27,464 nt of DNA, taken from Deltaproteobacteria bacterium (lineage in GTDB: Bacteria > Desulfobacterota > Desulfomonilia > UBA1062). The notes below the pieces were generated by a model. It did not search any database. It was not told the DNA's origin and was given only the letters and a program-made list of their open reading frames with translations. The number at the start of each line of letters is the position of its first letter. Positions within the stretch are counted from its first letter, which is position 1. This document shows, piece by piece, positions 8,516 to 16,272 of the stretch. A program made the position numbers and the translations under genes. The stretch covers positions 1-27,464 of the forward strand of contig JAFGTK010000198.1 of the NCBI GenBank assembly GCA_016934135.1, read 5' to 3'.

Positions 8516-9745
8516 ATGAAGATCAACAAGCCAGCTGTCACAAAGGTCCTTTTGATGTCCCTGTTTGCCTCATCTTTGGTGTTCATACTCCTTTCCGGAT
8601 GCAGTGACAGGGGGGGTGATACGGTACTGATGACACCGGAGGGGAAAGAGGGCAGATTCATAGACAGCCATGTCGAAGGGCTTCGATATTCATCATTCAA
8701 CTATGCCGGTGTAACCGGTCCGAACGGTACCTTCATCTATCATCCGGGACTGCCCGTAACCTTTTCTGTAGGGTATGTTACCCTCGGCACGGCCAGTCCG
8801 GAGGATATCGTTACACCCATAGATCTCGTGGGCAAAGATGCCAATATCAACCATCCGAAGGTCGTCAACATAGCCCAGTTCCTTCAGTCTCTTGACCTGG
8901 ACGGAGAACCGCGAAATGGTATAGCCATTCCCGAGATGATCCAGGAAGGCCTTGTAGGTCACGCTATAAACTTCTCGGCTGAGGATTTTCCAAACAGCGA
9001 CGGGGTTCAGCGCGTATTTGGCATGCTCAATGACAACAATGTCTATGCAGAAGAACGCACGCTCGTCTCTGCTGAAGAGGCACAGATTCACCTGGAAGAG
9101 ACACTCATTGAGATCGAGCAGGAGGCAATCGAGGCCGAGGCAAACAGGGATACCTCCCTGAACGCCTATATACAGACACCCAGATACCATGCCCTCGTTA
9201 TCGCCGGCACATACCTTAACATGAAAGGTGCCGTACTTGGGGGCACACCAGACTATGAATATTTCTGGGATTTCGGAGACGGTTGGACCTCGCAAAGGAA
9301 AGATCCGGGCGGGATACCCGGCTTGGTTCTGTTTGATACTCCAGGCACTTATACAGTACTGTTTACCGCCATGGACAGCAATGAAGATTCTGACAGCGAC
9401 TTCCGGTTCATTACCGTTATCAGACTTTCGGATTACAGTCAGCCATATGACGAAACTGTAGAAGTTTATATGACAATGCCCGAGGATCTGATTCGCGAGA
9501 ACCTGAATGTCATGACAGGTGAGAGCCTGCATCTCCCGGCAAAGATCCAGAAGGGGAACCCGCCTATCGGGTACTACTGGATATTCGACAATACCGTGGC
9601 ATATACGTGGGATGGAGATCCCCTTGATGCAACCTTTACCTTTTATGAAAAGGGCCGGCATACAATTAAAATTTTCTGCAGGGATGCAACTGATGATACC
9701 TGGGTTGATAGTGTAACCATAAATGTACAGGACAATACAGACTGA
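8516..9745 (+). CDS. Surface lipoprotein with beta-sandwich N-terminal domain and PKD-like domains
   Basis: This 409-residue protein has a clear lipoprotein signal (hydrophobic stretch ending L-L-S-G-C, Cys at about 29). Residues about 45-140 match a beta-rich module common in large bacterial surface proteins: a G-x-F-x-D-S-x-V-E-G-L-x-Y start, GPNGTFIYHPG, TFSVGYVTLG, TPIDLVG, then NIAQFLQSLDLDGEPRNGI. An acidic, probably helical linker (about 180-215, rich in E-A-E) leads to two PKD-like domains, the first with FWDFGDGW and GTYTVLFTAMDSN, the second with YYWIFDN and GRHTIKIFCRDATDD. GAGGA at 8504-8508 supports the ATG. No enzyme motif is visible. With the upstream PKD lipoprotein it likely forms a surface-exposed pair; the ligand is unknown. 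Confidence 0.85.
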   Translation: MKINKPAVTKVLLMSLFASSLVFILLSGCSDRGGDTVLMTPEGKEGRFIDSHVEGLRYSSFNYAGVTGPNGTFIYHPGLPVTFSVGYVTLGTASPEDIVTPIDLVGKDANINHPKVVNIAQFLQSLDLDGEPRNGIAIPEMIQEGLVGHAINFSAEDFPNSDGVQRVFGMLNDNNVYAEERTLVSAEEAQIHLEETLIEIEQEAIEAEANRDTSLNAYIQTPRYHALVIAGTYLNMKGAVLGGTPDYEYFWDFGDGWTSQRKDPGGIPGLVLFDTPGTYTVLFTAMDSNEDSDSDFRFITVIRLSDYSQPYDETVEVYMTMPEDLIRENLNVMTGESLHLPAKIQKGNPPIGYYWIFDNTVAYTWDGDPLDATFTFYEKGRHTIKIFCRDATDDTWVDSVTINVQDNTD

Positions 9746-9784
9746 TGAACTGAATGCTGATTCCCGTAACGTATAAATCTCTTC

Positions 9785-9844
9785 TTGACAAAAAATCATG
9801 TTTTCCTTATAAGGTAACCTTGTAGTTTAACTTTAACCTTAATG
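9785..9844 (+). promoter_or_regulatory. Promoter and operator of the first flavoenzyme gene
   Basis: TTGACA at 9785-9790, a 17-bp spacer and TATAAG at 9808-9813 form a strong promoter with an expected start near 9820. The operator at 9818-9844 has core AGTTTAACTTTAACCTTAA (9824-9842), the same motif and position as at the MerR-type gene. This leaves a leader of about 89 nt before ATG 9909. Confidence 0.75.
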
Positions 9845-9908
9845 CCGGGCATCAAACAGAACAAGAAAGATAACAAGATACATACACAATCCTAAAAAGG
9901 AGTCATGC

Positions 9909-11060
9909 ATGAAAACACGCTTAACCGAACTTCTAGGTATCAAGCACCCTATCGTGCTTTCAGGAATGAGCTGGATCAGTGTTCCTAAAATGGTTGCAGC
10001 AGTATCCAACGCAGGAGGTCTTGGCATCCTTGCCACCGGGCCCATGGATGCAGAACAGACCCGCCAGGCAATCAGGGAGATCAAATCGCTTACTGACAAG
10101 CCGTTCGGCACGAATGCGACGCTGCTTTTCCCAGGCGCTGCCGATAATGCGCGGGTAGCACTCGAGGAAAAAGTGCCGGTCATCAACTTCTCTCTGGGAA
10201 AGGGTGACTGGATCGTGAAAGCAGCCCATGAATACGGGGGGAAGGTCATTGCCACTGTAGTGAACCACAGGCATGCCAAAAGGGCGCAGGACTACGGGTG
10301 TGACGGCCTGCTGGTAACCGGCTATGAGGCTGCCGCCCATGGAGGCGATGCAACCACCTTCTGCCTGATACCTACCATTGCTTCGGCAGTTGATATCCCC
10401 ATTATTGCAGCAGGCGGTGTCGGAGACGGAAGAGGACTTGCAGCAGCGATCGCTCTTGGTGCTGAAGGCGCTGCCATGGGGACCAGGCTTATGGTAACAC
10501 AGGAAAGTCCTCTCCATGACAATTTCAAGAAGCTCTCAATTGAAAAAAGTACCTATGACACTCTCTATTCAACCCGTTTCGACGGTCTGGGATGCAGGGT
10601 TCTGGATACAAAGGGTGCCCGCAATGCAATCAGACAGGGGATGAACATCAGGAAGATGATCGAGGCGCTGCCGAATTCTGTTGATATCGCCAAACAGCTC
10701 CACCTGCCCTATATCAAGCTCTTCATAGGTGTTATGCTCTCAGGCTGGAAAAATGCCATTCAGCTTGCATATATGGCAAACGCGTTCAAGGCCATCCGCA
10801 TCGCCACGGAAAACGGCGATGTGAAAAACGGAGTGCTGACCGTAGGCCAGGTGACAGGCCTTATCAATGACAGCCCAACCGTAAAGGAGGTCATTGAAAG
10901 AACAGTCAGGGAAGCCGAAGAGATCGCAAAAGGACTGGCAAAAATGGCCGGGACAGAAAGAACAGCCAAACCTGCTGCAGTGAAGACGGCATCTAAACCG
11001 AAGACTGCAAAGAAGCCTGCAGCAAAAAAGACGGCAGCAAAACCCAAAGAAAAGAAATAG
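9909..11060 (+). CDS. Nitronate monooxygenase / FabK-like FMN enzyme with Lys-Ala-Pro tail
   Basis: This is a TIM-barrel flavoprotein of the 2-nitropropane dioxygenase family (COG2070), which includes nitronate monooxygenases and the enoyl-ACP reductase FabK. Visible signatures are HPIVLSGMSW (13-22), SNAGGLGI (33-40), GYEAAAHGGD (138-147, with the His at 144 in the position of the family catalytic His), the phosphate-binding AAGGVGDGRG (167-176) and GAEGAAMGTR (184-193). Residues about 349-383 are an extra tail very rich in Lys, Ala and Pro, absent from the two relatives downstream. AAGGAG at 9897-9902 supports ATG 9909; the ATG at 9905 is in another frame. In an anaerobe an oxygen-dependent nitronate oxidase is unlikely to be the real activity; an acyl- or enoyl-thioester reaction is possible. 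The substrate is unknown. Confidence 0.88.
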   Translation: MKTRLTELLGIKHPIVLSGMSWISVPKMVAAVSNAGGLGILATGPMDAEQTRQAIREIKSLTDKPFGTNATLLFPGAADNARVALEEKVPVINFSLGKGDWIVKAAHEYGGKVIATVVNHRHAKRAQDYGCDGLLVTGYEAAAHGGDATTFCLIPTIASAVDIPIIAAGGVGDGRGLAAAIALGAEGAAMGTRLMVTQESPLHDNFKKLSIEKSTYDTLYSTRFDGLGCRVLDTKGARNAIRQGMNIRKMIEALPNSVDIAKQLHLPYIKLFIGVMLSGWKNAIQLAYMANAFKAIRIATENGDVKNGVLTVGQVTGLINDSPTVKEVIERTVREAEEIAKGLAKMAGTERTAKPAAVKTASKPKTAKKPAAKKTAAKPKEKK

Positions 11061-11080
11061 TTTTCGCTGATAAAAAACTA

Positions 11081-11123
11081 AAGGCGGTTGTGTTCCGGAC
11101 AGAACACAACCACCTTCTTTTTT
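11081..11123. terminator. Strong bidirectional terminator between convergent genes
   Basis: GGTTGTGTTC (11086-11095) pairs perfectly with GAACACAACC (11102-11111) around a 6-nt loop. AAGG/CCTT extends the stem beyond one mismatch. On the plus strand the stem is followed by TTTTTT at 11118-11123; on the minus strand it is followed by TAGTTTTTTA. It can therefore end both the 9909 gene and the convergent minus-strand gene. Confidence 0.92.
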
Positions 11124-11140
11124 GTACAATAATGAAAACC

Positions 11141-12130
11141 TTAGTGAATCATGCCCGTTGCCTTATTCAGGTGGGCAATAGCATCATCGTGCATCTTTTT
11201 CATCAGTTCTTTACAGCTTATTACCTCACGGATATGACCTATTGACTGCCCTACCATGAGCGGCGCCTCTTCAGGCAGCCCGTCTTCCCATGCCCTCTTG
11301 ATACGCTCGCCGGAAATAAGAGGGATAAGTTCTTCAAGACCGCCGCCGCGCTTCTCTACATCCAGAACCTCAGAGATTACCCTGTTTTTCAGTGCCCTGC
11401 CCTGCAGCCCGATGGACTTGCAGATCATGGTTGTCTCGAATTCCTGGCGGTTGATCAGCTCCTGCTTGATATTCGGATGAACCTCGCATTCCCTGGTGGC
11501 GATAAACCTGCTTGCCATCATCACGCCCTGGGCGCCCAGTGTCAGTGCAGCGGCCATCGATCTTCCGTCACAGATACCTCCTACCGTTACTACCGGTATA
11601 TCCACGGAATCTGCGATCCTGGGAGTTAAAACCATGGTCGTTACATCGTCATCCAGGGGATGACCGCCTTCCTCGAAACCTGCAGCATATATCCCGTCAT
11701 ATCCTGCTTTCTGAGCATGCAGAGCATGTCGGACAGAACCGACCTTGTGAAAAAGTTTTACGCCTGCATTCTTGAGTACATCCATGCCTTCCCTGCCAAC
11801 AACCTTATCCAGTGGCGAGCCTGAAACCTCTATGGCAGCAACCTTTTCTTCTGCGCAGACCTTTACATACATCTTATGATGCTCACCTGTGATCCTGATC
11901 GAGGGCAGCAGGGTAAGACCGACCACAAACGGCTTGTCAGTAAGCTCCTTTGTCTGGCGGATAGCGTTTCTGAAATCTTCTTCCGATTCATAATTGCCGG
12001 CAGTAATATTCCCCATACCCCCAGCATTGGATATGGCGGCACACAATCCTGGTTTGCACAGCCACATCATGGCCCCGCAGATAATCGGATACTCGATTCC
12101 AAACATCTCGGTAATTGCGGTCTTGATCAT
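11141..12130 (-). CDS. Nitronate monooxygenase / FabK-like FMN enzyme (tandem paralogue A)
   Basis: This 329-residue COG2070 flavoenzyme has MIKTAITEMFGI at the N-terminus, SNAGGMGN (34-41), GFEEGGHPL (151-159, His157 in the catalytic position), VGGICDGR (183-190) and GAQGVMMASRF (199-209) for FMN phosphate binding. An in-frame ATG exists at 12142, but the GGAGG of the ribosome-binding site lies inside that extension, 6 nt before ATG 12130, so 12130 is preferred. The neighbouring gene upstream is a close paralogue that aligns from the same MIKTAITEMFGI start. The protein is more distant from the 9909 product and lacks its basic tail. A MerR-type operator precedes it. The substrate is unknown; a role in acyl-CoA or nitroalkane-like chemistry is family-based inference. 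Confidence 0.88.
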   Translation of the reverse strand: MIKTAITEMFGIEYPIICGAMMWLCKPGLCAAISNAGGMGNITAGNYESEEDFRNAIRQTKELTDKPFVVGLTLLPSIRITGEHHKMYVKVCAEEKVAAIEVSGSPLDKVVGREGMDVLKNAGVKLFHKVGSVRHALHAQKAGYDGIYAAGFEEGGHPLDDDVTTMVLTPRIADSVDIPVVTVGGICDGRSMAAALTLGAQGVMMASRFIATRECEVHPNIKQELINRQEFETTMICKSIGLQGRALKNRVISEVLDVEKRGGGLEELIPLISGERIKRAWEDGLPEEAPLMVGQSIGHIREVISCKELMKKMHDDAIAHLNKATGMIH

Positions 12131-12163
12131 GTCATCCTCCATGGAACAGTCTTTATTGGTATT

Positions 12164-12227
12164 TAAAAGCTTTAAGTTGAACTTAATACTTTATTATCGA
12201 GTTACACATACGGCCCGATTATGTCAA
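12164..12227 (-). promoter_or_regulatory. Promoter and operator of flavoenzyme paralogue A
   Basis: Read on the minus strand: TTGACA at 12227-12222, a 17-bp spacer and TAACTC (weak -10) at 12204-12199, with an expected start near 12192. The operator at 12164-12194 has core AGTTGAACTTAATACTTTA as read on the plus strand (12175-12193). The -35 begins 8 nt after the stop codon of the upstream paralogue, so this gene has its own promoter although read-through is possible. Confidence 0.68.
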
Positions 12228-12234
12228 GGTCATT

Positions 12235-13230
12235 CTACTCCTGACAAAGCAGGCCAGCTGTCGACCTCAAGGCATTTTCCGCATCGGCTGTCATGATCTC
12301 GAGCAGTTCCTGACAACTGTAAATCTCGCGGATATGCCCGATGCACTGTCCAACCATAAACGGTGCATTCTCTACCTTCCCATTGACCCAGGCATCCCTG
12401 ATCCTGTCTCCCGAGATAAGCGGATATAGGTCAGCAAATCCCCCACCCCTTTTCTCTATGGATATGACTTCTTCAATCAGGGCATTCTTGAGAGCCCTCC
12501 CCTGCATGCCAAGGGATTTACCGAATATAGTGGTATCATATTCCTGCCTCGTAATGAACTCCTGCTTAATATCTTCGTGGACTTCACACTCTTTTGTAGT
12601 GACAAAACGGCTCGCCATCATTACGCCCTGGGCACCGAGCATCAACGCTGCGGCCATGCCTGTCCCGTTCGATATTCCGCCTACCGTGACCACAGGTATC
12701 TTTACAGAGTCAACTATACGAGGTGTCAGCACCATGGTGGATACATCATCATCAAGAGGATGACCGCCAGCCTCGAAACCAAGGGCATATACCCCGTCAT
12801 AACCTACCTTCTGGGCATGTAGTGCATGGCGTACAGAGCCGAGCTTATGAAACAGCTTTACTCCGGATTTCTTGAGCATCTCAATTCCCTGCATGCCGAT
12901 AACCTTGTCCAAAGGTGCACCTGACACCTCTATCCCGGCAACCTCCTCTTCCGCGCAGACCCTGGTATACATCATGTTATGTTCAGGGGTTATCCTTACC
13001 GATGGCAGCAGTGTGATTCCAACCATGAACGGTTTATCCGTAAAAGCGCGGACCTCTTTTATTGCATCCCGGAACTCACTTTCTGTCGCATAATTACCGG
13101 CAGTGAGATTCCCCATGCCACCTGCATTGGATATGGCGGCACAAAGCCCGGGCTTGCACAGCCACATCATTGAACCGCAGATAATAGGGAATTGAATGCC
13201 GAACATCTCGGTAATTGCCGTCTTGATCAT
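12235..13230 (-). CDS. Nitronate monooxygenase / FabK-like FMN enzyme (tandem paralogue B)
   Basis: This 331-residue protein aligns along its whole length with paralogue A. It shares MIKTAITEMFGI, MMWLCKPGLCAAISNAGGMGN, G-F-E-A-G-G-H-P-L with the catalytic-position His, VTVGGISNG and GAQGVMMASRF. A GTG at 13236 is in frame, but AAGGAG lies 5 nt before ATG 13230, which matches the start of paralogue A, so 13230 is preferred. It is the upstream member of the tandem pair and has its own promoter and operator. Sequence drift (for example SNGTGMA against CDGRSMA after the FMN loop) shows the copies have diverged, perhaps in substrate. The exact activity is unknown. Confidence 0.88.
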   Translation of the reverse strand: MIKTAITEMFGIQFPIICGSMMWLCKPGLCAAISNAGGMGNLTAGNYATESEFRDAIKEVRAFTDKPFMVGITLLPSVRITPEHNMMYTRVCAEEEVAGIEVSGAPLDKVIGMQGIEMLKKSGVKLFHKLGSVRHALHAQKVGYDGVYALGFEAGGHPLDDDVSTMVLTPRIVDSVKIPVVTVGGISNGTGMAAALMLGAQGVMMASRFVTTKECEVHEDIKQEFITRQEYDTTIFGKSLGMQGRALKNALIEEVISIEKRGGGFADLYPLISGDRIRDAWVNGKVENAPFMVGQCIGHIREIYSCQELLEIMTADAENALRSTAGLLCQE

Positions 13231-13257
13231 GTGCACTCCTTCTTCTTTTTACGAATC

Positions 13258-13313
13258 TAAAAGATTAAAGTTGTACTTCATGCTTTAATATATGCCTACA
13301 CCATCATTGTCAA
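13258..13313 (-). promoter_or_regulatory. Promoter and operator of flavoenzyme paralogue B
   Basis: Read on the minus strand: TTGACA at 13313-13308, a 17-bp spacer and TATTAA at 13290-13285 (an alternative TATATT would give a 15-bp spacer). The operator at 13258-13288 has core AGTTGTACTTCATGCTTTA as read on the plus strand (13269-13287), overlapping the -10. It matches the paralogue A operator at 25 of 31 positions. Confidence 0.72.
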
Positions 13314-13541
13314 GTCCAGAATGTCTTTTACATCAACTTGCGGGCAATAAATTTCCCGACCCTGCACCATACATCTTGATCCGCTGCGGCGGTTTATAAA
13401 CATGTACCCTGTTTTTTTATCTTTTTCATAACGCCAACGACCAGTGCCAACCACCTATATTCATATAATTGCTCAGCCCTTGTCCTTTTGACATGCGTGT
13501 GCTAGGAAATACCAGGCAAATTATTAGCACGGAGGTACAAC
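13314..13541. other. Region upstream of ftsY
   Basis: Together with the paralogue B promoter region, this makes a 311-bp gap between divergent genes. It contains a TTGACA at 13488-13493, but the matching -10 (TACCAG at 13510-13515, 16-bp spacer) is poor, so a ftsY promoter here is only tentative. GGAGG at 13531-13535 is the ftsY ribosome-binding site. No small gene or RNA is evident. Confidence 0.45.
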
Positions 13542-14741
13542 TTGAAATACCGTTTTTCTATTTACGACTATTTTATATATCTTTTAAGTTATGTCTTCTT
13601 TTATCTGTATGTGGCAGACATTCTCAACAAACTGCCTTTTGAACCGCCTGCTGATATTCCGTCCTGGTCATATCTTGCAGTTGCTGTTGCACTGAATGCA
13701 TGGGCTATTCCCATACCGGGCATACATCCTCGAACACCGCCGATCGAAGGGCATGTCCCTGAGCAGGTCGAAGAAATAAAACCTGAAGAGGCCGCAGTTC
13801 CGAAACCAGTGAAAAAACCCGCCCCAAGCGCGAAAGACAAGCTGGAAAGAGGTCTGTCCAAAACACATAAGGGATTTATTGACAGGATCTCGGCTGTATT
13901 CAGGCGATCCGCATCATTAAACGAGAATATCCTTAAAGAGCTTGAGGAAACCCTTGTAGGAACAGATATAGGGGTAAGAACAGCCTATACCATATTCGAC
14001 TTTATTCAAAAGAATGCAGATTCAATCAAGGATGCGGATCAGGCCATGGATGCAATCAAGACAGAAATAACCGCTATCCTTGAAAAACGCGAAGAGCCGA
14101 TATCGCTGCCTGAAGAAACAAAGCCTTTTGTCATCATGGTGTCCGGGGTAAATGGTTCGGGCAAGACAACAACGATTGCAAAGATAGCATACCATCTGAA
14201 AAACCAGGGCAAGTCAGTAATAATAGCCTCGGGCGACACTTTCAGAGCAGCGGCTATCGAGCAGCTCGAGCACTGGGCAGATAAGGTGGGAGCAGACTTT
14301 ATAAAATCCCATGAGGGGGCGGATCCTTCCTCTGTAGCCTTTGACGGGCTGCAGGCTGCAATCTCCAGGGGGCACGACGTGCTCATCATCGACACTGCAG
14401 GCAGGCTGCACACCAAAGAAAACCTCATGGAAGAGCTGAAAAAGACAAAAAGGGTCCTTGATAAGAAACATCCCGGGTCACCACACGAAATCCTGCTTGT
14501 ACTCGATGCAACCATTGGACAGAACGCCATAGAACAGACACGTCAGTTCAACAATGCACTTGGTGTAACCGGCATAGCACTTACAAAACTCGATGGGTCT
14601 TCAAAGGGCGGGGTTATTGTGGGTATTGCCAACGAGTTTGAGATACCCATACGATATATCGGGATCGGCGAGGACATGGATGACCTTCAACCTTTCAAGG
14701 CCGCAGACTTTGTACATGCCCTTTTCCTTGACAAGGAATAA
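13542..14741 (+). CDS. ftsY: Signal recognition particle receptor FtsY
   Basis: FtsY is the SRP receptor GTPase that docks ribosome-SRP complexes at the inner membrane. The 399-residue protein has the NG domain at about 105-399 with GVNGSGKTTT (202-211), DTFRAAA (232-238), DTAGR (284-288), TKLDG (348-352) and the closing GIGEDMDDLQPF (374-385). The N-terminus is notable: two hydrophobic segments (about 8-27 and 41-60) followed by a Pro/Glu/Lys linker, suggesting direct membrane anchoring instead of the acidic A-domain of E. coli FtsY. The start is TTG at 13542, chosen because GGAGG lies 6 nt upstream and the frame fits. It heads a long same-strand gene run, with the heptose kinase gene 21 nt downstream. 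Confidence 0.95.
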   Translation: MKYRFSIYDYFIYLLSYVFFYLYVADILNKLPFEPPADIPSWSYLAVAVALNAWAIPIPGIHPRTPPIEGHVPEQVEEIKPEEAAVPKPVKKPAPSAKDKLERGLSKTHKGFIDRISAVFRRSASLNENILKELEETLVGTDIGVRTAYTIFDFIQKNADSIKDADQAMDAIKTEITAILEKREEPISLPEETKPFVIMVSGVNGSGKTTTIAKIAYHLKNQGKSVIIASGDTFRAAAIEQLEHWADKVGADFIKSHEGADPSSVAFDGLQAAISRGHDVLIIDTAGRLHTKENLMEELKKTKRVLDKKHPGSPHEILLVLDATIGQNAIEQTRQFNNALGVTGIALTKLDGSSKGGVIVGIANEFEIPIRYIGIGEDMDDLQPFKAADFVHALFLDKE

Positions 14742-14762
14742 TATTTTTCTGATAGTTGGCAA

Positions 14763-15779
14763 ATGCTGAAGATTGATAAAAACAGGCTCAAGGTCATTCT
14801 TGAGGGCATGAAATCGAAGACCATAATGGTCATAGGCGATATCATGCTCGATCATTATATCTGGGGCAAGGTTGATCGCATATCACCAGAGGCCCCGGTG
14901 CCGGTTGTGGAGGTCCAGGACGAAAGGTTCAAGCTCGGAGGTGCAGGCAATGTCGCCAACAATCTCCTGGGGCTGGGGGCGAAAGTGCTGGTAGGCGGCG
15001 TCAAGGGTAATGATCCGCAGGGCGACATCCTTGTTGACATCCTGAAGCAATGGGAGATTCCTACAGAGCAGATACTTACGGATTCCAAAAAGGGGACGAT
15101 CGTCAAGACACGGATCATTGCCCATACCCAGCAGGTTGCACGGATCGACAAGGAAAACAGAGATATCATCTCTGAAGAACTTCGCTCAAGGCTGATATCT
15201 GCAGTAAGAGATTCCATTGACCATATCGATGCAATCATCATATCTGATTATGCAAAGGGCGTGGTAAGCAGAGAACTCATCGATGAGATTGTTGATATTA
15301 CAAAAGACAACGGCGTGCTCATCTGCGTTGATCCCAAGGAACGGAACTTCCCCTTCTACAAGAACGTGACCGTCATCACCCCGAACACGAAAGAACTCAG
15401 TTTCGGGGCAGGCATAAAGATAGAAAAGGACCAGGATATCATCGATGCAGCCCTTAAGGTAAAATCCATGCTCGGGTGCGACATGGTTCTCGTCACTAGA
15501 GGCGAGCATGGGATGAGCCTGTTTGACAGGAACGGCGAGATAATTGATATACCCACAACTGCCCGTGCTGTTTTCGATGTAACAGGGGCTGGAGATACCG
15601 TGATCTCCTGTTTTACCCTCGCACTTGCATCGGGTGCAACCCCACGGGAGGCTGCCCTTATCTCGAACCTGGCAGCAGGCCTTGTCGTTGCCGAGGTCGG
15701 AGCGGCCAGTGTACCATGGGAAAGACTTTACAGGATATGCATGGAGGAGATTCGTGGGGACGATACTCATCCCTCGTGA
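14763..15779 (+). CDS. rfaE1: D-glycero-beta-D-manno-heptose-7-phosphate kinase (HldA / RfaE domain I)
   Basis: This PfkB-family sugar kinase phosphorylates heptose 7-phosphate at C1 in ADP-heptose synthesis for the LPS inner core. The 338-residue protein shows VIGDIMLDHYIWG (23-35), GGAGNVANNL (59-68), SDYAKGV (161-167), VDPK (189-192), TPNTKE (206-211) and the catalytic anion-hole motif TGAGDT (274-279). It is kinase-only: the adenylyltransferase half found in E. coli HldE is missing, so a separate hldC/rfaE2 should exist elsewhere. The ribosome-binding site is weak, which suggests coupling to ftsY translation 21 nt upstream. Its 3' end overlaps the next gene by 26 nt. It is the best evidence in the window for a heptose-containing LPS. 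Confidence 0.93.
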   Translation: MLKIDKNRLKVILEGMKSKTIMVIGDIMLDHYIWGKVDRISPEAPVPVVEVQDERFKLGGAGNVANNLLGLGAKVLVGGVKGNDPQGDILVDILKQWEIPTEQILTDSKKGTIVKTRIIAHTQQVARIDKENRDIISEELRSRLISAVRDSIDHIDAIIISDYAKGVVSRELIDEIVDITKDNGVLICVDPKERNFPFYKNVTVITPNTKELSFGAGIKIEKDQDIIDAALKVKSMLGCDMVLVTRGEHGMSLFDRNGEIIDIPTTARAVFDVTGAGDTVISCFTLALASGATPREAALISNLAAGLVVAEVGAASVPWERLYRICMEEIRGDDTHPS

Positions 15780-16272
15780 GGTAATGCTGTTCTGCAGCGT
15801 CCTCTTCAGTAAAGATACACCTGTCGAGGAGGCATTGTCCCTGCTAAGGCAGGACTATGGTGAATTTGCATACAGATCTCATACCATGCCGTTTGCATTT
15901 ACAGACTACTACGAAGAGGAGTTCGGATCAGAGATGCAGAGAATACTCGTTGCATTCGAACCCCTTGTACCGAGAAATGCTCTGCCCGATGTAAAGATCA
16001 GGACCAACCAGATCGAGAGCAGCTTTATGCATAATGGCAAACGAAGAATCAACCTTGATCCGGGCATCCTCACTCAGGAGAACATATGCCTTGCAACAAC
16101 AAAACCCTACAGTCATCGCATATATCTTGACAAGGGCATCTGGGCAGAGGTAACCCTGATTTACCGCAAGGATTCATATCGCGGCCTTGAATGGTCTTAT
16201 CCCGACTACTCATCCGGGGAAATGATCGGGATGTTCAACAAACTCAGAGAAAAGTACAGGGGGAAGCTGTAA
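15754..16272 (+). CDS. DUF4416 family protein
   Basis: This 172-residue protein resembles DUF4416, a family of unknown function found mainly in deltaproteobacteria and some other anaerobes. Recognisable parts are an IPREVMLFCSVLFS start, FAFTDYYEEEFG, RTNQIE, RRINLDPG, AVTLIY-type strands and a final WSYPDYSS. I chose GTG at 15754 because GGAGGA at 15743-15748 is 5 nt upstream and the length then fits the family; a longer frame from 15625 would add residues that overlap the kinase gene and look non-coding. It overlaps the kinase gene by 26 nt and abuts yicC with no gap, so the three are probably translationally coupled. No catalytic motif can be assigned. Confidence 0.85.
   Translation: MGTILIPREVMLFCSVLFSKDTPVEEALSLLRQDYGEFAYRSHTMPFAFTDYYEEEFGSEMQRILVAFEPLVPRNALPDVKIRTNQIESSFMHNGKRRINLDPGILTQENICLATTKPYSHRIYLDKGIWAEVTLIYRKDSYRGLEWSYPDYSSGEMIGMFNKLREKYRGKL

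Noticed and set aside
8693..9799. A 368-codon open frame on the minus strand opposite the second PKD lipoprotein
   Set aside because: It is antisense to a well-supported lipoprotein gene with signal peptide, lipobox and ribosome-binding site, and its translation is not protein-like.
13536..13545. GTACAACTT at the ftsY start as a fifth copy of the shared operator
   Set aside because: Only nine bases match half of the motif. The other half is missing, and it overlaps the start codon, not a promoter.
15625..15753. A longer N-terminus for the DUF4416 protein
   Set aside because: It would overlap the heptose kinase gene by 155 nt, has no family similarity, and the GTG at 15754 has a well-placed ribosome-binding site.
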